Shown: positions 43,626 through 51,910, numbered from the stretch's first letter. The stretch: DNA of 64,000 bases from Catellatospora sichuanensis (GCF_007483665.1 NZ_VIQO01000025.1:124001-188000); one strand, 5' to 3'. Program-made: numbers and translations. The notes: generated from the letters alone by a model not told the origin.

Positions 43626-46373
43626 CTAGTGGAGCCAGGTGGTGTCGGCGCCGATCTTGCCGGGGGCGGGGTTGTTGGGGAGGGCGAGGACGTAGACGCG
43701 CAGGTTGGCCTTGCCGGAGGCGGTCGCGGACAGGGTGCCGTTGGTGACGGTGATGGAGGTGCCGGTGACCGCGTCGGTGTATACGCCGTTGGGGACGCCG
43801 GTGAAGGTGGCGCTGCCGGAGACGGTGACCAGCGCGAAGCTGTCCACCGTCCCGCTGGTGTAGCGGCGCTTGTAGGCCATCTGGCCGGATACGCCCTCGG
43901 TCGAGTACTGGCCCATCTGCAGCGCAGGCACGGCCCGGCGGATCTGGTTGAGCCGCTGCAGGTGCTTGACCAGCGGCTTGTTCAGGGTCGTCGCGACCGC
44001 ACCGGTGGCGCTGGAGACCACGCCGAAGTCGGGGGCGGTGACGCTGCCCTCGACGTTGGCACCGTAGTAGGCCCGGCCGGTGGTCGCCAGCGGGCAGCTG
44101 GGCCCGCAGTCGATCTGCTTGCCGGCCTGGAATTCGATCTCCGAGCCGTAGTACAGCGTGGGCACGCCGCGGAACGTCCACATCAGCGACATGTTCTCGG
44201 CCCAGGCGTCGGTGCCCCCGGCGTAGCGGGTGCTCGACTTGTTCGGGCCGTAGTCGTGCGAGTCGACGTACACCACGTTGTAGGTGGCGTCGTTGACGCT
44301 GTCGTCGCTGTCCCTGCCGTTGTTGAAGGCGTTGGGCGCGTCCCCGAAGTTCATGTGCATGCGCATGTCGATGATGTTCATGCCGGAGAACTGCGTGCGG
44401 TCGGGCGCGTGGTAGACGTTGCCCTGCAGGAAGGCGTTGGTGCTGGTGGGCTGGTTGCCGGTGCCCAGGTTGTTCTCGTAGTTGAACTGCTCGATCGCCG
44501 CGGTCACGTCATTGGCGCTGTAGGTGGCCCGCTCCTTCCAGGTGAAGAACTGGGCGGAGTGGTTGACCGAGCCACGGTTCCACTTGTCGTTGACGAACGC
44601 GGCGACCTCGCCGAAGACGTAGAAGTCCTTGGCCTTGGCGGCGCCGTACTTGCTGATCAGCTTCTGTTCCAGGGCGGGCAGGAAGCGGCGGTTCCAGGTG
44701 ACGCGCGGGATGTGCACGGCGGTGTCGATGCGGAACCCGTCCACACCCATGTCGATGAACCGGTTGTACGCGTCGATCAGGTACTGCTGCACCGCCGGGT
44801 TCTCGGTGTTGAAGTCGGCCAGGTCCTCGTGCAGCCAGCAGCTGCGCGCGTCCTCGCCCTCCCAGTTGCCGATCCAGCACTGGTGGAACAGGTTGCTCGG
44901 GAACATGCCGGAGGTGGGGCTGGGCCACTGGCAGTTGTAGACCTTGTAGCCCTCGGCGCTGTAGAAGCCGCTGAACACGCCCCAGTTGCGGCAGGTGTTT
45001 CCGGCGGGCTCCGGCGTCGACCACAGGTCGCCGGTGTAGTGGCTCTTGCCCGAACCCGGCTCGACCGACAGGCCGTCGTAGGTGAACGACGGGTTGGGCA
45101 CGTCGTAGTACCAGCTCCACTGGCTGTCGCGCACGCCGTACACGGTCGGCGTGAACAGGCCCTTGGCGCCCCAGCGGGAGCTGTGGTTGTAGACGACGTC
45201 CTGGTAGATCTTCAGGCCCTTGGCGTGTGCGGTGTCGATGAGGCTCTGGTAGCTCGCGCCGGGCGACTCCAGCCGCGCGTCGATGCGGAAGAAGTCGTAG
45301 CCGTGGTAGCCGTGGTAGTCGTAGTCGGACCGGTTGAGCACCACCGGCGTGATCCAGATGGCGGAGAAGCCCAGGCCCTTGATGTAGTCGAGCTTCTGGA
45401 TCAGGCCGGAGAAGTCGCCGCGGAACATCGGGTCGCCGTTGGCGGCGTTGCCGGACTTGGTGTGCTGGCTGCCGCCGCGGTTGTTGGCGGTGTCGCCGTC
45501 GTAGAACCGGGCCGTCATCACGAAGTAGATGGCGTCCTTGCGCGGGTCGCCGCCGAGCATGGTGCCGGTCGTGGCGGGCGGCGGGGTGCTCGGCGAGGTG
45601 GACGGCGTCGGGGACGGCGAGCCCGGTGGCGAAGTCGACGGCGACGGCGAGGCGGTGGCACACGGGTCGCCGGTGCCCTTGACTCCGCCGGACACGGTCA
45701 CGTTTCCGGTGCCCAGGGCGTAGTTGGCCCCGTTGTTGTTGTCCCAGGTGCCGGAGCCGTTGTTGAACACCGCCTGCAGCCCGGTCGCCGTACCCAGGTC
45801 GATGGTCTTCTTCCGCCAGCCGGTGCAGGCGGCGTCCATCGCCACGCCCGGCACGGTCGTCCACGCCCCGCCGGTCGGCGCGTAGTGGATGTTCACCGTG
45901 GTCCAGGCCGCGTTCGGCCGGTAGAACACGGTGACGTCGTTGCCCGCGGCCGGTGAGGACGACGGGGACGGCGAGGCGGTGGCACACGGGTCGCCGGTGC
46001 CCTTGACTCCGCCGGACACGGTCACGTTTCCGGTGCCCAGGGCGTAGTTGGCCCCGTTGTTGTTGTCCCAGGTGCCGGAGCCGTTGTTGAACACCGCCTG
46101 CAGCCCGGTCGCCGTACCCAGGTCGATGGTCTTCTTCCGCCAGCCGGTGCAGGCGGCGTCCATCGCCACGCCCGGCACGGTCGTCCACGCCCCGCCGGTC
46201 GGCGCGTAGTGGATGTTCACCGTGGTCCAGGCCGCGTTCGGCCGGTAGAACACGGTGACGGTGTTGGCAGCCGACGCGGGCAGCGTCAGCAGCGGTACCA
46301 GGCTCGCGACGAGACCGGTCAGGGCGAGCAGCATTGCTCCCCACCGGGCGCGAGCACGACGTCGAGCGCTCAC
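43626..46373 (-). CDS. Secreted GH13 alpha-amylase with two identical CBM25 modules
   Basis: 915 residues. Signal peptide to about residue 36 (LTLPASAANT). Two starch-binding CBM25 modules (about 38-122 and 146-230; VTVFYRPNAAWTTVNIHYAP, VFNNGSGTWDNNNG) are identical in DNA over 294 bp. A Ser/Thr/Pro linker precedes the GH13 catalytic domain (about 280-800): MGVDGFRIDTAVHI (nucleophile Asp), FYVFGEVAA (acid/base Glu), VVYVDSHD (third Asp). A beta-rich C-terminal domain ends the protein. It would degrade starch outside the cell. GTG 46373 is preceded by GAGGAGC. The upstream region carries several short palindromes that look like sugar-repressor sites. Family A copy 3 lies after the stop. Confidence 0.95.
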   Translation of the reverse strand: MSARRRARARWGAMLLALTGLVASLVPLLTLPASAANTVTVFYRPNAAWTTVNIHYAPTGGAWTTVPGVAMDAACTGWRKKTIDLGTATGLQAVFNNGSGTWDNNNGANYALGTGNVTVSGGVKGTGDPCATASPSPSSSPAAGNDVTVFYRPNAAWTTVNIHYAPTGGAWTTVPGVAMDAACTGWRKKTIDLGTATGLQAVFNNGSGTWDNNNGANYALGTGNVTVSGGVKGTGDPCATASPSPSTSPPGSPSPTPSTSPSTPPPATTGTMLGGDPRKDAIYFVMTARFYDGDTANNRGGSQHTKSGNAANGDPMFRGDFSGLIQKLDYIKGLGFSAIWITPVVLNRSDYDYHGYHGYDFFRIDARLESPGASYQSLIDTAHAKGLKIYQDVVYNHSSRWGAKGLFTPTVYGVRDSQWSWYYDVPNPSFTYDGLSVEPGSGKSHYTGDLWSTPEPAGNTCRNWGVFSGFYSAEGYKVYNCQWPSPTSGMFPSNLFHQCWIGNWEGEDARSCWLHEDLADFNTENPAVQQYLIDAYNRFIDMGVDGFRIDTAVHIPRVTWNRRFLPALEQKLISKYGAAKAKDFYVFGEVAAFVNDKWNRGSVNHSAQFFTWKERATYSANDVTAAIEQFNYENNLGTGNQPTSTNAFLQGNVYHAPDRTQFSGMNIIDMRMHMNFGDAPNAFNNGRDSDDSVNDATYNVVYVDSHDYGPNKSSTRYAGGTDAWAENMSLMWTFRGVPTLYYGSEIEFQAGKQIDCGPSCPLATTGRAYYGANVEGSVTAPDFGVVSSATGAVATTLNKPLVKHLQRLNQIRRAVPALQMGQYSTEGVSGQMAYKRRYTSGTVDSFALVTVSGSATFTGVPNGVYTDAVTGTSITVTNGTLSATASGKANLRVYVLALPNNPAPGKIGADTTWLH
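45643..45936 (-). repeat. CBM25 repeat unit, downstream copy (294-bp perfect duplicate)
   Basis: This block and 45967-46260 are identical at every base I compared over 294 bp (offset 324 bp). The 30-bp interval between them codes for a Ser/Pro linker. Perfect identity at silent positions shows a very recent duplication or gene conversion. Confidence 0.93.
45967..46260 (-). repeat. CBM25 repeat unit, upstream copy (294-bp perfect duplicate)
   Basis: N-terminal copy of the CBM25 coding block, identical to 45643-45936. Identity stops 5' of it where the signal-peptide region begins and 3' at the linker (one base difference next to it). Confidence 0.93.
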
Positions 46374-46444
46374 GACAGCTCCTCACACGGGGCCGTGCGG
46401 CATCGACGGAGGCCGGTCCATCCGTTGTGGATGCGGACACCGTT

Positions 46445-46571
46445 CTTGCGCAAGGCGATTGAAAGTTTCTGAAAGCTAGCAACAGATTTCAGGCATGTAA
46501 AGAGCCGCACTCATCTATGGCATGCGCCTGACCCGCCACCCCTGCAACAGAGGCGACTGAAATTCCTTTCA
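46445..46571. promoter_or_regulatory. Palindromes in the amylase promoter region
   Basis: Three exact short palindromes lie upstream of the amylase start: CTTGCGCAAG (46445-46454), GAAAGTTTC (46461-46469) and TGAAA-TTCC-TTTCA (46558-46571). The first resembles operators of LacI-type sugar repressors, and GAAAnTTTC sites occur before many actinobacterial polysaccharidase genes. Control by starch or maltose products is inferred. Confidence 0.5.
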
Positions 46572-46630
46572 ACACCCGGCGGGTACGCCGCACCGCGCGG
46601 CCCGTGCATCGGCCGCACTTCCGGACCGGG

Positions 46631-47359
46631 TCAGGACAGCAGCCGCGCTCCCAGCGGGCGCTCGCTCACCGCACCCGCGGCGCCGATCTCGACCCGGTAC
46701 GCGTCCGCGCCCTCGGCGCTGGTGACGGCTTCGGCCAGCTCGGTACCCACGTAGTGCAGCCCGGTGCCGTCGTCGGTGGCGTAGCCTGCGGGCAGCAGGC
46801 CGCTGCCGACGTACTGGTGGAACCGTTCGCGGCGGGGCTGGTCCGGAAAGTCGTGGTGTACCCCGTTGCTGTACGGCAGGAACGCCAGCGCGTCGGTGAC
46901 CGGGTCCAGGTCGTCGGAGAACGAGTCGGTGCTGCCTCCCACGTGCCAGCAGATGCTGCCCGCGCTGCCGCCGCCGAGCACCACGCCCGCCTCCCACGCC
47001 TCGCGCATGACCGCGTCGAGCCGGTGCGCCCGCCACACGGCCAGCAGGTTGACCACGCTGCCGCCGCCGGCCCAGATCAGGTCCTGCGCCAGCAGGTGCG
47101 CCCGCACGTCGGCGTGGTTGGGCTGCGGGAACAGCCGCAGGTGGGTGACCGTGTGCCCGGTGTCGTCGAACGCCTGCTGGAAGGCGGCGATCGCGGCGGG
47201 GTCGTCGCCCACGGCGGTCGGCACGTAGCAGATCCTGGCGCGGCGCACCCCGGTCAGCGAGACCGCGTGCTCCATCAGCAGGCTGCGCTTTCGCGGCGGG
47301 ACGCCCGGCGGCGGGCGCAGCAGTCCGGACGCGGCGAAGATCTGCGGTGGACGGGCCAT
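46631..47359 (-). CDS. Peptidase E-like (S51) serine hydrolase
   Basis: 242 residues. The nucleophile elbow GVVLGGGSAGSICWHVGG and the preceding IWAGGGSVVNLLAVWRAH match peptidase E, a class I glutamine-amidotransferase-like fold that uses serine; peptidase E cleaves Asp-X dipeptides. Downstream, GVHHDFPDQPRRERFHQYV carries the histidine region. ATG 47359. It is followed, beyond its start, by a family A repeat at 47432. Confidence 0.85.
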   Translation of the reverse strand: MARPPQIFAASGLLRPPPGVPPRKRSLLMEHAVSLTGVRRARICYVPTAVGDDPAAIAAFQQAFDDTGHTVTHLRLFPQPNHADVRAHLLAQDLIWAGGGSVVNLLAVWRAHRLDAVMREAWEAGVVLGGGSAGSICWHVGGSTDSFSDDLDPVTDALAFLPYSNGVHHDFPDQPRRERFHQYVGSGLLPAGYATDDGTGLHYVGTELAEAVTSAEGADAYRVEIGAAGAVSERPLGARLLS

Positions 47360-47431
47360 CAGGTGATCATGCCACACCCGGCGCGGCCCGCCGGTCGTGC
47401 CGAAGTTCTGTCCACATCCGACCACCGACGT

Positions 47432-47484
47432 AAAGGAAGGGCACCTTCTTAACGCTATGCGTAGAGGAAGGGCACCTTGTTAAC
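47432..47484 (+). repeat. Dispersed element family A, copy 4 (direct-arm type)
   Basis: AAGGGCACCTT at 47437-47447 and again at 47468-47478, 31 bp apart in the same orientation, around a 20-bp core with CGCTATGCGT. The end is GTTAAC. It lies in the 207-bp region between the divergent peptidase E and DUF4190-like genes and does not abut a stop codon. Confidence 0.85.
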
Positions 47485-47566
47485 ACCCACTGGCCGTCGT
47501 GCTGCCACGACGACCGGTGGCGGGGGTGACCTAGCCTGCACGGCAGAGCGTCCGAGGAGGGCCACC

Positions 47567-47905
47567 ATGACCGACCAGCAGCCGAAGACCCCACCACCGC
47601 AGCAGCCGCCGTACCCGTACGGCCACTACCCGCCGCAGCCGCCGTACAACACGTACGCGATCCTGTCGCTGGCGCTGGGCATCTTCGTCCTGCCCCCGCT
47701 GGGCATCTACTTCGGCAACAAGGCCAAGCAGCAGATCGCGGCCACGGGCGAGCGCGGCATCGAGCTGGCCAATGCCGGCGTCGTCGTCGGCTGGGTGCTG
47801 ACCGGCCTGATGGCGGCCTTCTTCGTGCTGTGGTGCGTCATGGCCGTCACGATGTTCGGCACGTTCGGCCTGTTCAGCGTCGCCACGGTCGGCGCCACGT
47901 CCTGA
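47567..47905 (+). CDS. DUF4190-type small membrane protein
   Basis: 112 residues. A Pro/Gln/Tyr-rich cytoplasmic head (PKTPPPQQPPYPYGHYPPQP) precedes two helices: YAILSLALGIFVLPPLGIYFGNKAKQQI and VVVGWVLTGLMAAFFVLWCVMAVTM. NTYAILSLALGI and GNKAKQQIAATGERGIELANAGVVVGW are DUF4190 signatures. Function unknown. ATG 47567 is 8 bp after GAGGAGGGCC. Confidence 0.82.
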   Translation: MTDQQPKTPPPQQPPYPYGHYPPQPPYNTYAILSLALGIFVLPPLGIYFGNKAKQQIAATGERGIELANAGVVVGWVLTGLMAAFFVLWCVMAVTMFGTFGLFSVATVGATS

Positions 47906-48021
47906 CCTGCCGCCGCGCGGGCACGGACGACGCGACCGGGCCCGCCGACCGCGTCGAGAGGGGCAGCGCGACCGGCGACGAAACGCTAGCCTGGCGCGTC
48001 ACCGATCTTGGGGAGCGCGCG

Positions 48022-48474
48022 ATGGAATTCGAACTGTGCCTGCGCCTGTGGCAGGAGGAGCGGGCGCAGATCCGCCACCGCCTGCGGGTCGCCGCGACCT
48101 GGAGCGCCGCCTGCCTGGGTGCGTCGGCCCTGCTGTTCGGGCTGTCGCTGCTCGCCGAGGCGATCAACCGGGAGTGGCCGGTCGGCGGCGGGACCGCCGT
48201 GGCGGGGCTGGCCATGATCGTGATCGGCGGGCTGGGCATCGGGGTGGTGACGGTGGTCCGGTCGGAGGTCGAGACGCACCGCCGCCGCGCGGAAGCGCTG
48301 TTCGCCGAGTTCGCCCTGCCCGCCGACGACCGCGCCCGGCTGCTCCAGGACAACCGGGGTGCCTACAACACCGCGGACCGGGAGGTCATGCTCACCGTGC
48401 CGCTGCTGGCGGCACACTGGATCGTGATCATCGGCGGTCTGCTGGCCCTGCTCATCGCGGTCGCACCGGCCTGA
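48022..48474 (+). CDS. Small membrane protein, function unknown
   Basis: 150 residues. An N-terminal amphipathic helix (FELCLRLWQEERAQIRHRLR) leads into two close hydrophobic helices (TWSAACLGASALLFGLSLLAEA, GTAVAGLAMIVIGGLGIGVVTVV), a charged cytoplasmic part with NRGAYNTADREVML, and a last helix (AAHWIVIIGGLLALLIAVA). No family recognised. ATG 48022 follows GGGGAGCGCGCG. Confidence 0.65.
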   Translation: MEFELCLRLWQEERAQIRHRLRVAATWSAACLGASALLFGLSLLAEAINREWPVGGGTAVAGLAMIVIGGLGIGVVTVVRSEVETHRRRAEALFAEFALPADDRARLLQDNRGAYNTADREVMLTVPLLAAHWIVIIGGLLALLIAVAPA

Positions 48475-48485
48475 CGGCCACGCGG

Positions 48486-50114
48486 TCAGGCCGGGGGCAC
48501 CCGGTCCAGGATCGTGGCGAGGTCGAGGCCGGGCGGCAGGGTGCCGAAGGCCAGGCCGCGGTCGCCGGCCAGCCGCGAGGCGCAGAACGCGTCGGCGACC
48601 GCGGCCGGCGCGTGCCGGACCAGCAGCGAACCCTGCAGCACCAGCGCCATCCGCTCGACGATGCGCCGGGCGCGCAGCTCGGCGTCGGCCGTGTCGGCCA
48701 GCTCCTTGCGCAGCTCCTGCCAGGCCTGATCGAGCCGGGTATCACCGCCCAGGCCCGCCGCGACCTCCTGCTCGTACGCGGCGAGGCTCTGCGGTTCCCG
48801 GGACAGCGCACGCAGCACGTCGAGGGCGTTGACGTTGCCCGAGCCCTCCCAGATGCCGTTGAGCGGCGCCTCCCGGTACAGCCGCGGCATGCCGGAGTCC
48901 TCGGTGTAGCCGTTGCCGCCCAGGCATTCCAGGGCTTCGGCGACCATCGCCGGCTGCCGCTTGCACACCCAGTACTTGGCCAGCGCGGTGGCCAGCCGGG
49001 CGAACTCCTGCTCGCCGCGGTCGCCGCGGGCGGCCCGGTCGACCGCGCCGGCCACCCGCATCACCAGCGTCGTGGCGGCCTCCGACTCGATCGCCAGGTC
49101 GGCCAGCACGTTGCGCATCAGCGGCTTGTCCAGCAGCGGGCCGCCGAACGCGTGCCGGTGCCGGGCGTGGTGCACGGCCTGCATCAGCGCGGCCCGCATA
49201 CCGGCTGCGGAGCCGAGGCCCGAGTCGAGCCGGGTCAGGGACACCATCTCGATGATGACGGCCACTCCCCGGCCCTGCTCGCCGACGAGCCAGGCCACGG
49301 TGTCGTCGAATTCGGGCTCGCTGCTGGCGTTGCTGCGGTTGCCGAGCTTGTCCTTGAGCCGCTGGATGCGGAAGGTGTTGCGGGTGCCGTCGGGCAGCAC
49401 CCGGGGCACCAGAAAGCAGGACAGGCCGCCGGGCGCCTGGGCCAGTACGAGGAACAGGTCGTTCATGGGCGCGCTGGTGAACCATTTGTGCCCGCGCAGC
49501 AGCCAGGTGCCGTCCCCGGCGGGGGCGGCCGTGGTGGTGTTGGTGCGCACGTCCGAGCCGCCCTGCTTCTCGGTCATGCCCATGCCCGCGAGCAGACCTC
49601 CCTTGGTCTGCGGGGCGCGCAGGCCCGGGTCGTACACCCGGCCGGTCAGCAGCGGCTCGAAGCGCGCGGCCAGGTCGGGCTGGGCGCGCAGCGCGGGCAC
49701 CGCGGCGTACGTCATCGAGATCGGGCAGGTGTGGCCCTGCTCGACGACGCTCCAGACGAGCAGCCCGGCGGCGCGAGCCACGTGCGCGCCCGGCCGTGGG
49801 TCGGCCCACGGCCCGCCGGCCAGGCCTTCGCTGACGGCGACCCGCATCAGCTCGTGCCACGACGGGTGGAAGTCGACCTCGTCCACGCGGTTGCCGTACC
49901 GGTCGTGGGTGCGCAACTGCGGGGTGTGCCGGTTGGCCTCGTCGCCCCAGCGCTGCGCCTGCTCGGTGCCCGCGAGCCGGCCGAGCCGGTGCAGGTCGTC
50001 GAGGTGCCAGGTCGCGCCCTCGCGGACCACCGCGGAAAGCAGCGCCGGGTCGGCGGCGACGTCGTGCCCGGCCAGCGGCGGCACCTGATTGAAGACCTCG
50101 TGGGTGGCGACCAT
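48486..50114 (-). CDS. Acyl-CoA dehydrogenase-family flavoprotein, AidB-like
   Basis: 542 residues, longer than the 380-400 of standard acyl-CoA dehydrogenases, as in AidB. AidB-like features: an extended N-terminal region (FNQVPPLAGHDVAADPAL), GGLLAGMGMTEKQGGSDVRTNTTTA, GHKWFTSAPMNDLFLVLAQAPGGLSCFLVPR, LKDKLGNRSNASSEPEFDDTVAWLVGEQGRGVAVIIEMV, and CLGGNGYTEDSGMPRLYREAPLNGIWEGSGNV near the C-terminus. AidB binds DNA and is linked to protection against alkylating agents; dehydrogenase activity is weak. ATG 50114; GTG 50120 is equally possible. It is separated by 32 bp from the gene at 50147. Confidence 0.88.
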   Translation of the reverse strand: MVATHEVFNQVPPLAGHDVAADPALLSAVVREGATWHLDDLHRLGRLAGTEQAQRWGDEANRHTPQLRTHDRYGNRVDEVDFHPSWHELMRVAVSEGLAGGPWADPRPGAHVARAAGLLVWSVVEQGHTCPISMTYAAVPALRAQPDLAARFEPLLTGRVYDPGLRAPQTKGGLLAGMGMTEKQGGSDVRTNTTTAAPAGDGTWLLRGHKWFTSAPMNDLFLVLAQAPGGLSCFLVPRVLPDGTRNTFRIQRLKDKLGNRSNASSEPEFDDTVAWLVGEQGRGVAVIIEMVSLTRLDSGLGSAAGMRAALMQAVHHARHRHAFGGPLLDKPLMRNVLADLAIESEAATTLVMRVAGAVDRAARGDRGEQEFARLATALAKYWVCKRQPAMVAEALECLGGNGYTEDSGMPRLYREAPLNGIWEGSGNVNALDVLRALSREPQSLAAYEQEVAAGLGGDTRLDQAWQELRKELADTADAELRARRIVERMALVLQGSLLVRHAPAAVADAFCASRLAGDRGLAFGTLPPGLDLATILDRVPPA

Positions 50115-50146
50115 CTCCACATCCTGCCCTACCGGCTGAACGAGCG

Positions 50147-50812
50147 TTAGCCCTCCGGAAGCACCGCCGTCGCGGCTGGCCCGCCCTGCTCGGGTGCTGC
50201 GGTCACGGCCTCGCCGCCCACCGCGGCCGCCACCTGGCCAGGGCCCCGGACCAGCCGCACCCAGCCGGCCAGGTTGCCCAGTGCCACCAGCACCAGCGCC
50301 AGCAGCGCGAACCCGAACCCGCCCTGGTCGTGTACGAAGTCGCCGAGATCCTTGCCGGCCGGCAGCGGCCCGGTGAGCTGCTCGCGCAGCCGCTCCTCCA
50401 CCAGCACCCGCACGGTGGCCTGGTTGACCAGCAGGAACAGTGCCGCGATCGCGGCGAGTGCGGCGACCACGCCGCGCCGGGTGCGGGCCCGGCCCACCCC
50501 GATCGCGATGAGCACGCCGACCACGAGCAGCACGAGCACCGTGCCCGCCAGCGGCTGCGGGGCGAGCACATCGTTGCGCTGCTGCTCGGGTGGCAGCAGC
50601 TTGTCCGCGGTGACGTCCGGCGTGCCGCCGGTGGCCAGGTCCCAACCCGTGTAGGTGGTCGTGCCGCCCGGCGCGGCCCGGCCGTAGCCGCCGGGCGCGT
50701 CACAGGACACGGTCAGGAACGGGGCCGCGAACAGCAGGCCCGCCAGCACCAGCCCGGCCGGGCTGAGCAGCCGGGAGAACCGGCGCACCGATCGACGCTC
50801 GTCGTCTGCCAT
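50147..50812 (-). CDS. Membrane protein, function unknown
   Basis: 221 residues with four hydrophobic segments (about 19-37, 93-110, 113-130, 160-183) and a luminal region with DAPGGYGRAAPGG and TGWDLATGG, which resembles a repeated Gly-rich loop. A terminal Pro/Ala tail follows. No family recognised. ATG 50812. It probably shares a transcript with the acyl-CoA dehydrogenase gene downstream (32 bp). Confidence 0.65.
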   Translation of the reverse strand: MADDERRSVRRFSRLLSPAGLVLAGLLFAAPFLTVSCDAPGGYGRAAPGGTTTYTGWDLATGGTPDVTADKLLPPEQQRNDVLAPQPLAGTVLVLLVVGVLIAIGVGRARTRRGVVAALAAIAALFLLVNQATVRVLVEERLREQLTGPLPAGKDLGDFVHDQGGFGFALLALVLVALGNLAGWVRLVRGPGQVAAAVGGEAVTAAPEQGGPAATAVLPEG

Positions 50813-50904
50813 TCGCGACAGCCTAGGCCGCCCCGACCCTCCCGTCACCCCCAGCGGTACGACCGACTGCCCCCACGCCGTAATGCCACCACGCACATCA
50901 CGCC

Positions 50905-50942
50905 CCGCCGTGCCGCCGTGCCGCCGTGCCGCCGTGCCGCCG
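50905..50942. repeat. 8-bp tandem repeat
   Basis: The unit CCGCCGTG is repeated four times, with a partial fifth, directly before the family B hairpin. It lies in non-coding DNA upstream of the nucleotidyltransferase gene. Such tracts are prone to length change. Confidence 0.7.
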
Positions 50943-50944
50943 CT

Positions 50945-51004
50945 GCAGTTTCGGGGAAAGTGCACGAATGCGGGCGGACATTGCTCCACTTTCCCCGAAA
51001 CTGC
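50945..51004. repeat. Dispersed hairpin element, family B, copy 2
   Basis: A perfect 18-bp inverted repeat: GCAGTTTCGGGGAAAGTG (50945-50962) and its complement (50987-51004). The TTCGGGGAAA and TTTCCCCGAA motifs are 40 bp apart, as in copy 1 at 4366. The interior begins GTGCAC in both. It lies 115 bp upstream of the nucleotidyltransferase start. Confidence 0.85.
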
Positions 51005-51012
51005 CGCATGCG

Positions 51013-51096
51013 GCGACCACCGCGGGACGGCGGCGCGGCGGCGACCACCGCGGGACGGCGGCGCGGCGGCGACCACCGCGGGACGGCGGCGTGGCG
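51013..51096. repeat. 28-bp tandem repeat, three copies
   Basis: Units begin GCGACCACCGCGGGACGG at 51013, 51041 and 51069; the third has one base change. It lies between the family B hairpin and the start of the nucleotidyltransferase gene at 51119 and may affect that gene's promoter. It is not a CRISPR: there are no spacers. Confidence 0.85.
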
Positions 51097-51118
51097 GCGG
51101 CGCGGGCATAATCGCCGG

Positions 51119-51895
51119 GTGTTCGAGGAACTCTGGGTGACCGCCGCGCACGTCCGGGCGCTCGACGAGCGGGTGCGGGGCCTGGTGACGGGGCTGTTCG
51201 TCACCGGCTCGGTGCCGCTGGGCGACTACTGGCCGGGCCGCAGCGACATCGACTTCGTCGCGGTCATGGATCGCGTGCCGACCGCCGAGGAACTGGCCAG
51301 ACTGGCGAAAGCGCATCTGTCACTGCCCGAGGACGGCCCGGTCTACGACGGCATCTACCTGACCCGCGCGCAGCTCGCCGCACCTCCGGCCGAGGGCGAC
51401 ACCGCGCCGCAGATCCTGGCGGGCGATTTCCAGCCTGCGCAGGCCGGCGGGCAGCTCAACCCCGTGACCTGGCTCGAACTGGCGCGCCACGGTCTGCCGA
51501 TCCTGGGCGAGCGGCCCGAGGTGGCACTCGACGAAGGCGTGCTGCGCCGGTGGTTGCTGGACAACCTGTCCGGCTACTGGGCGGACTTCGCCGCCCGGGC
51601 GACGCCACAGTTCGCGGCGCTGCCGCCGGACATGCCGGTGCCCGCGGATCCGGTGCTGTGGGCGGCGACCGGGCCGGGCCGGCTGCACCACACGCTGACC
51701 ACGGGCGAGGTGACGACGAAGACCGGCGGCGCGCGGCACACCGCCGAGGTGCTGCCGCAGTGGGCCGACCTGTGCGAGCGGGTCGTCCGAGCACGCGCCG
51801 GCGACGACGTGCCGTTCACCGCCGCCGACGGCCTGGCCTCCATGGGACTCATCACCGACGTCGTGGCCGACGCCCGCACCCGCTGGACGCGCTGA
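51119..51895 (+). CDS. Nucleotidyltransferase-domain protein (aminoglycoside adenylyltransferase-like)
   Basis: 258 residues. VTGLFVTGSVPLGDYWPGRSDIDFVAVMD is a Pol-beta-type nucleotidyltransferase motif (GS...D-x-D). A C-terminal helical region follows (LLDNLSGYWADF, ARHTAEVLPQWADLCERVV). The layout resembles ANT(3'')/ANT(9) and DUF4111-type proteins, but resistance is not shown. GTG 51119 is chosen as the first start after the tandem repeats. The repeats and hairpin immediately upstream are unusual. Confidence 0.8.
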   Translation: MFEELWVTAAHVRALDERVRGLVTGLFVTGSVPLGDYWPGRSDIDFVAVMDRVPTAEELARLAKAHLSLPEDGPVYDGIYLTRAQLAAPPAEGDTAPQILAGDFQPAQAGGQLNPVTWLELARHGLPILGERPEVALDEGVLRRWLLDNLSGYWADFAARATPQFAALPPDMPVPADPVLWAATGPGRLHHTLTTGEVTTKTGGARHTAEVLPQWADLCERVVRARAGDDVPFTAADGLASMGLITDVVADARTRWTR

Positions 51896-51910
51896 CCCGG
51901 CCGCGCGACT

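Noticed and set aside
45643-46260. Two CBM25 copies treated as a sequencing or assembly duplicate
   Set aside because: The two copies are separated by a distinct linker and have different flanks, and the reading frame stays intact; a real duplication is more likely, though long reads should confirm it.
49847-50150. Extra start for the acyl-CoA dehydrogenase (frame open to 50645)
   Set aside because: The N-terminal extension overlaps the next gene on the same strand in another frame and has no similarity; the AidB-like N-terminus starts near 50114-50120.
51001-51120. CRISPR array at the repeated 28-bp units
   Set aside because: The three units are contiguous with no unique spacers, and no cas gene is present; it is a simple tandem repeat.
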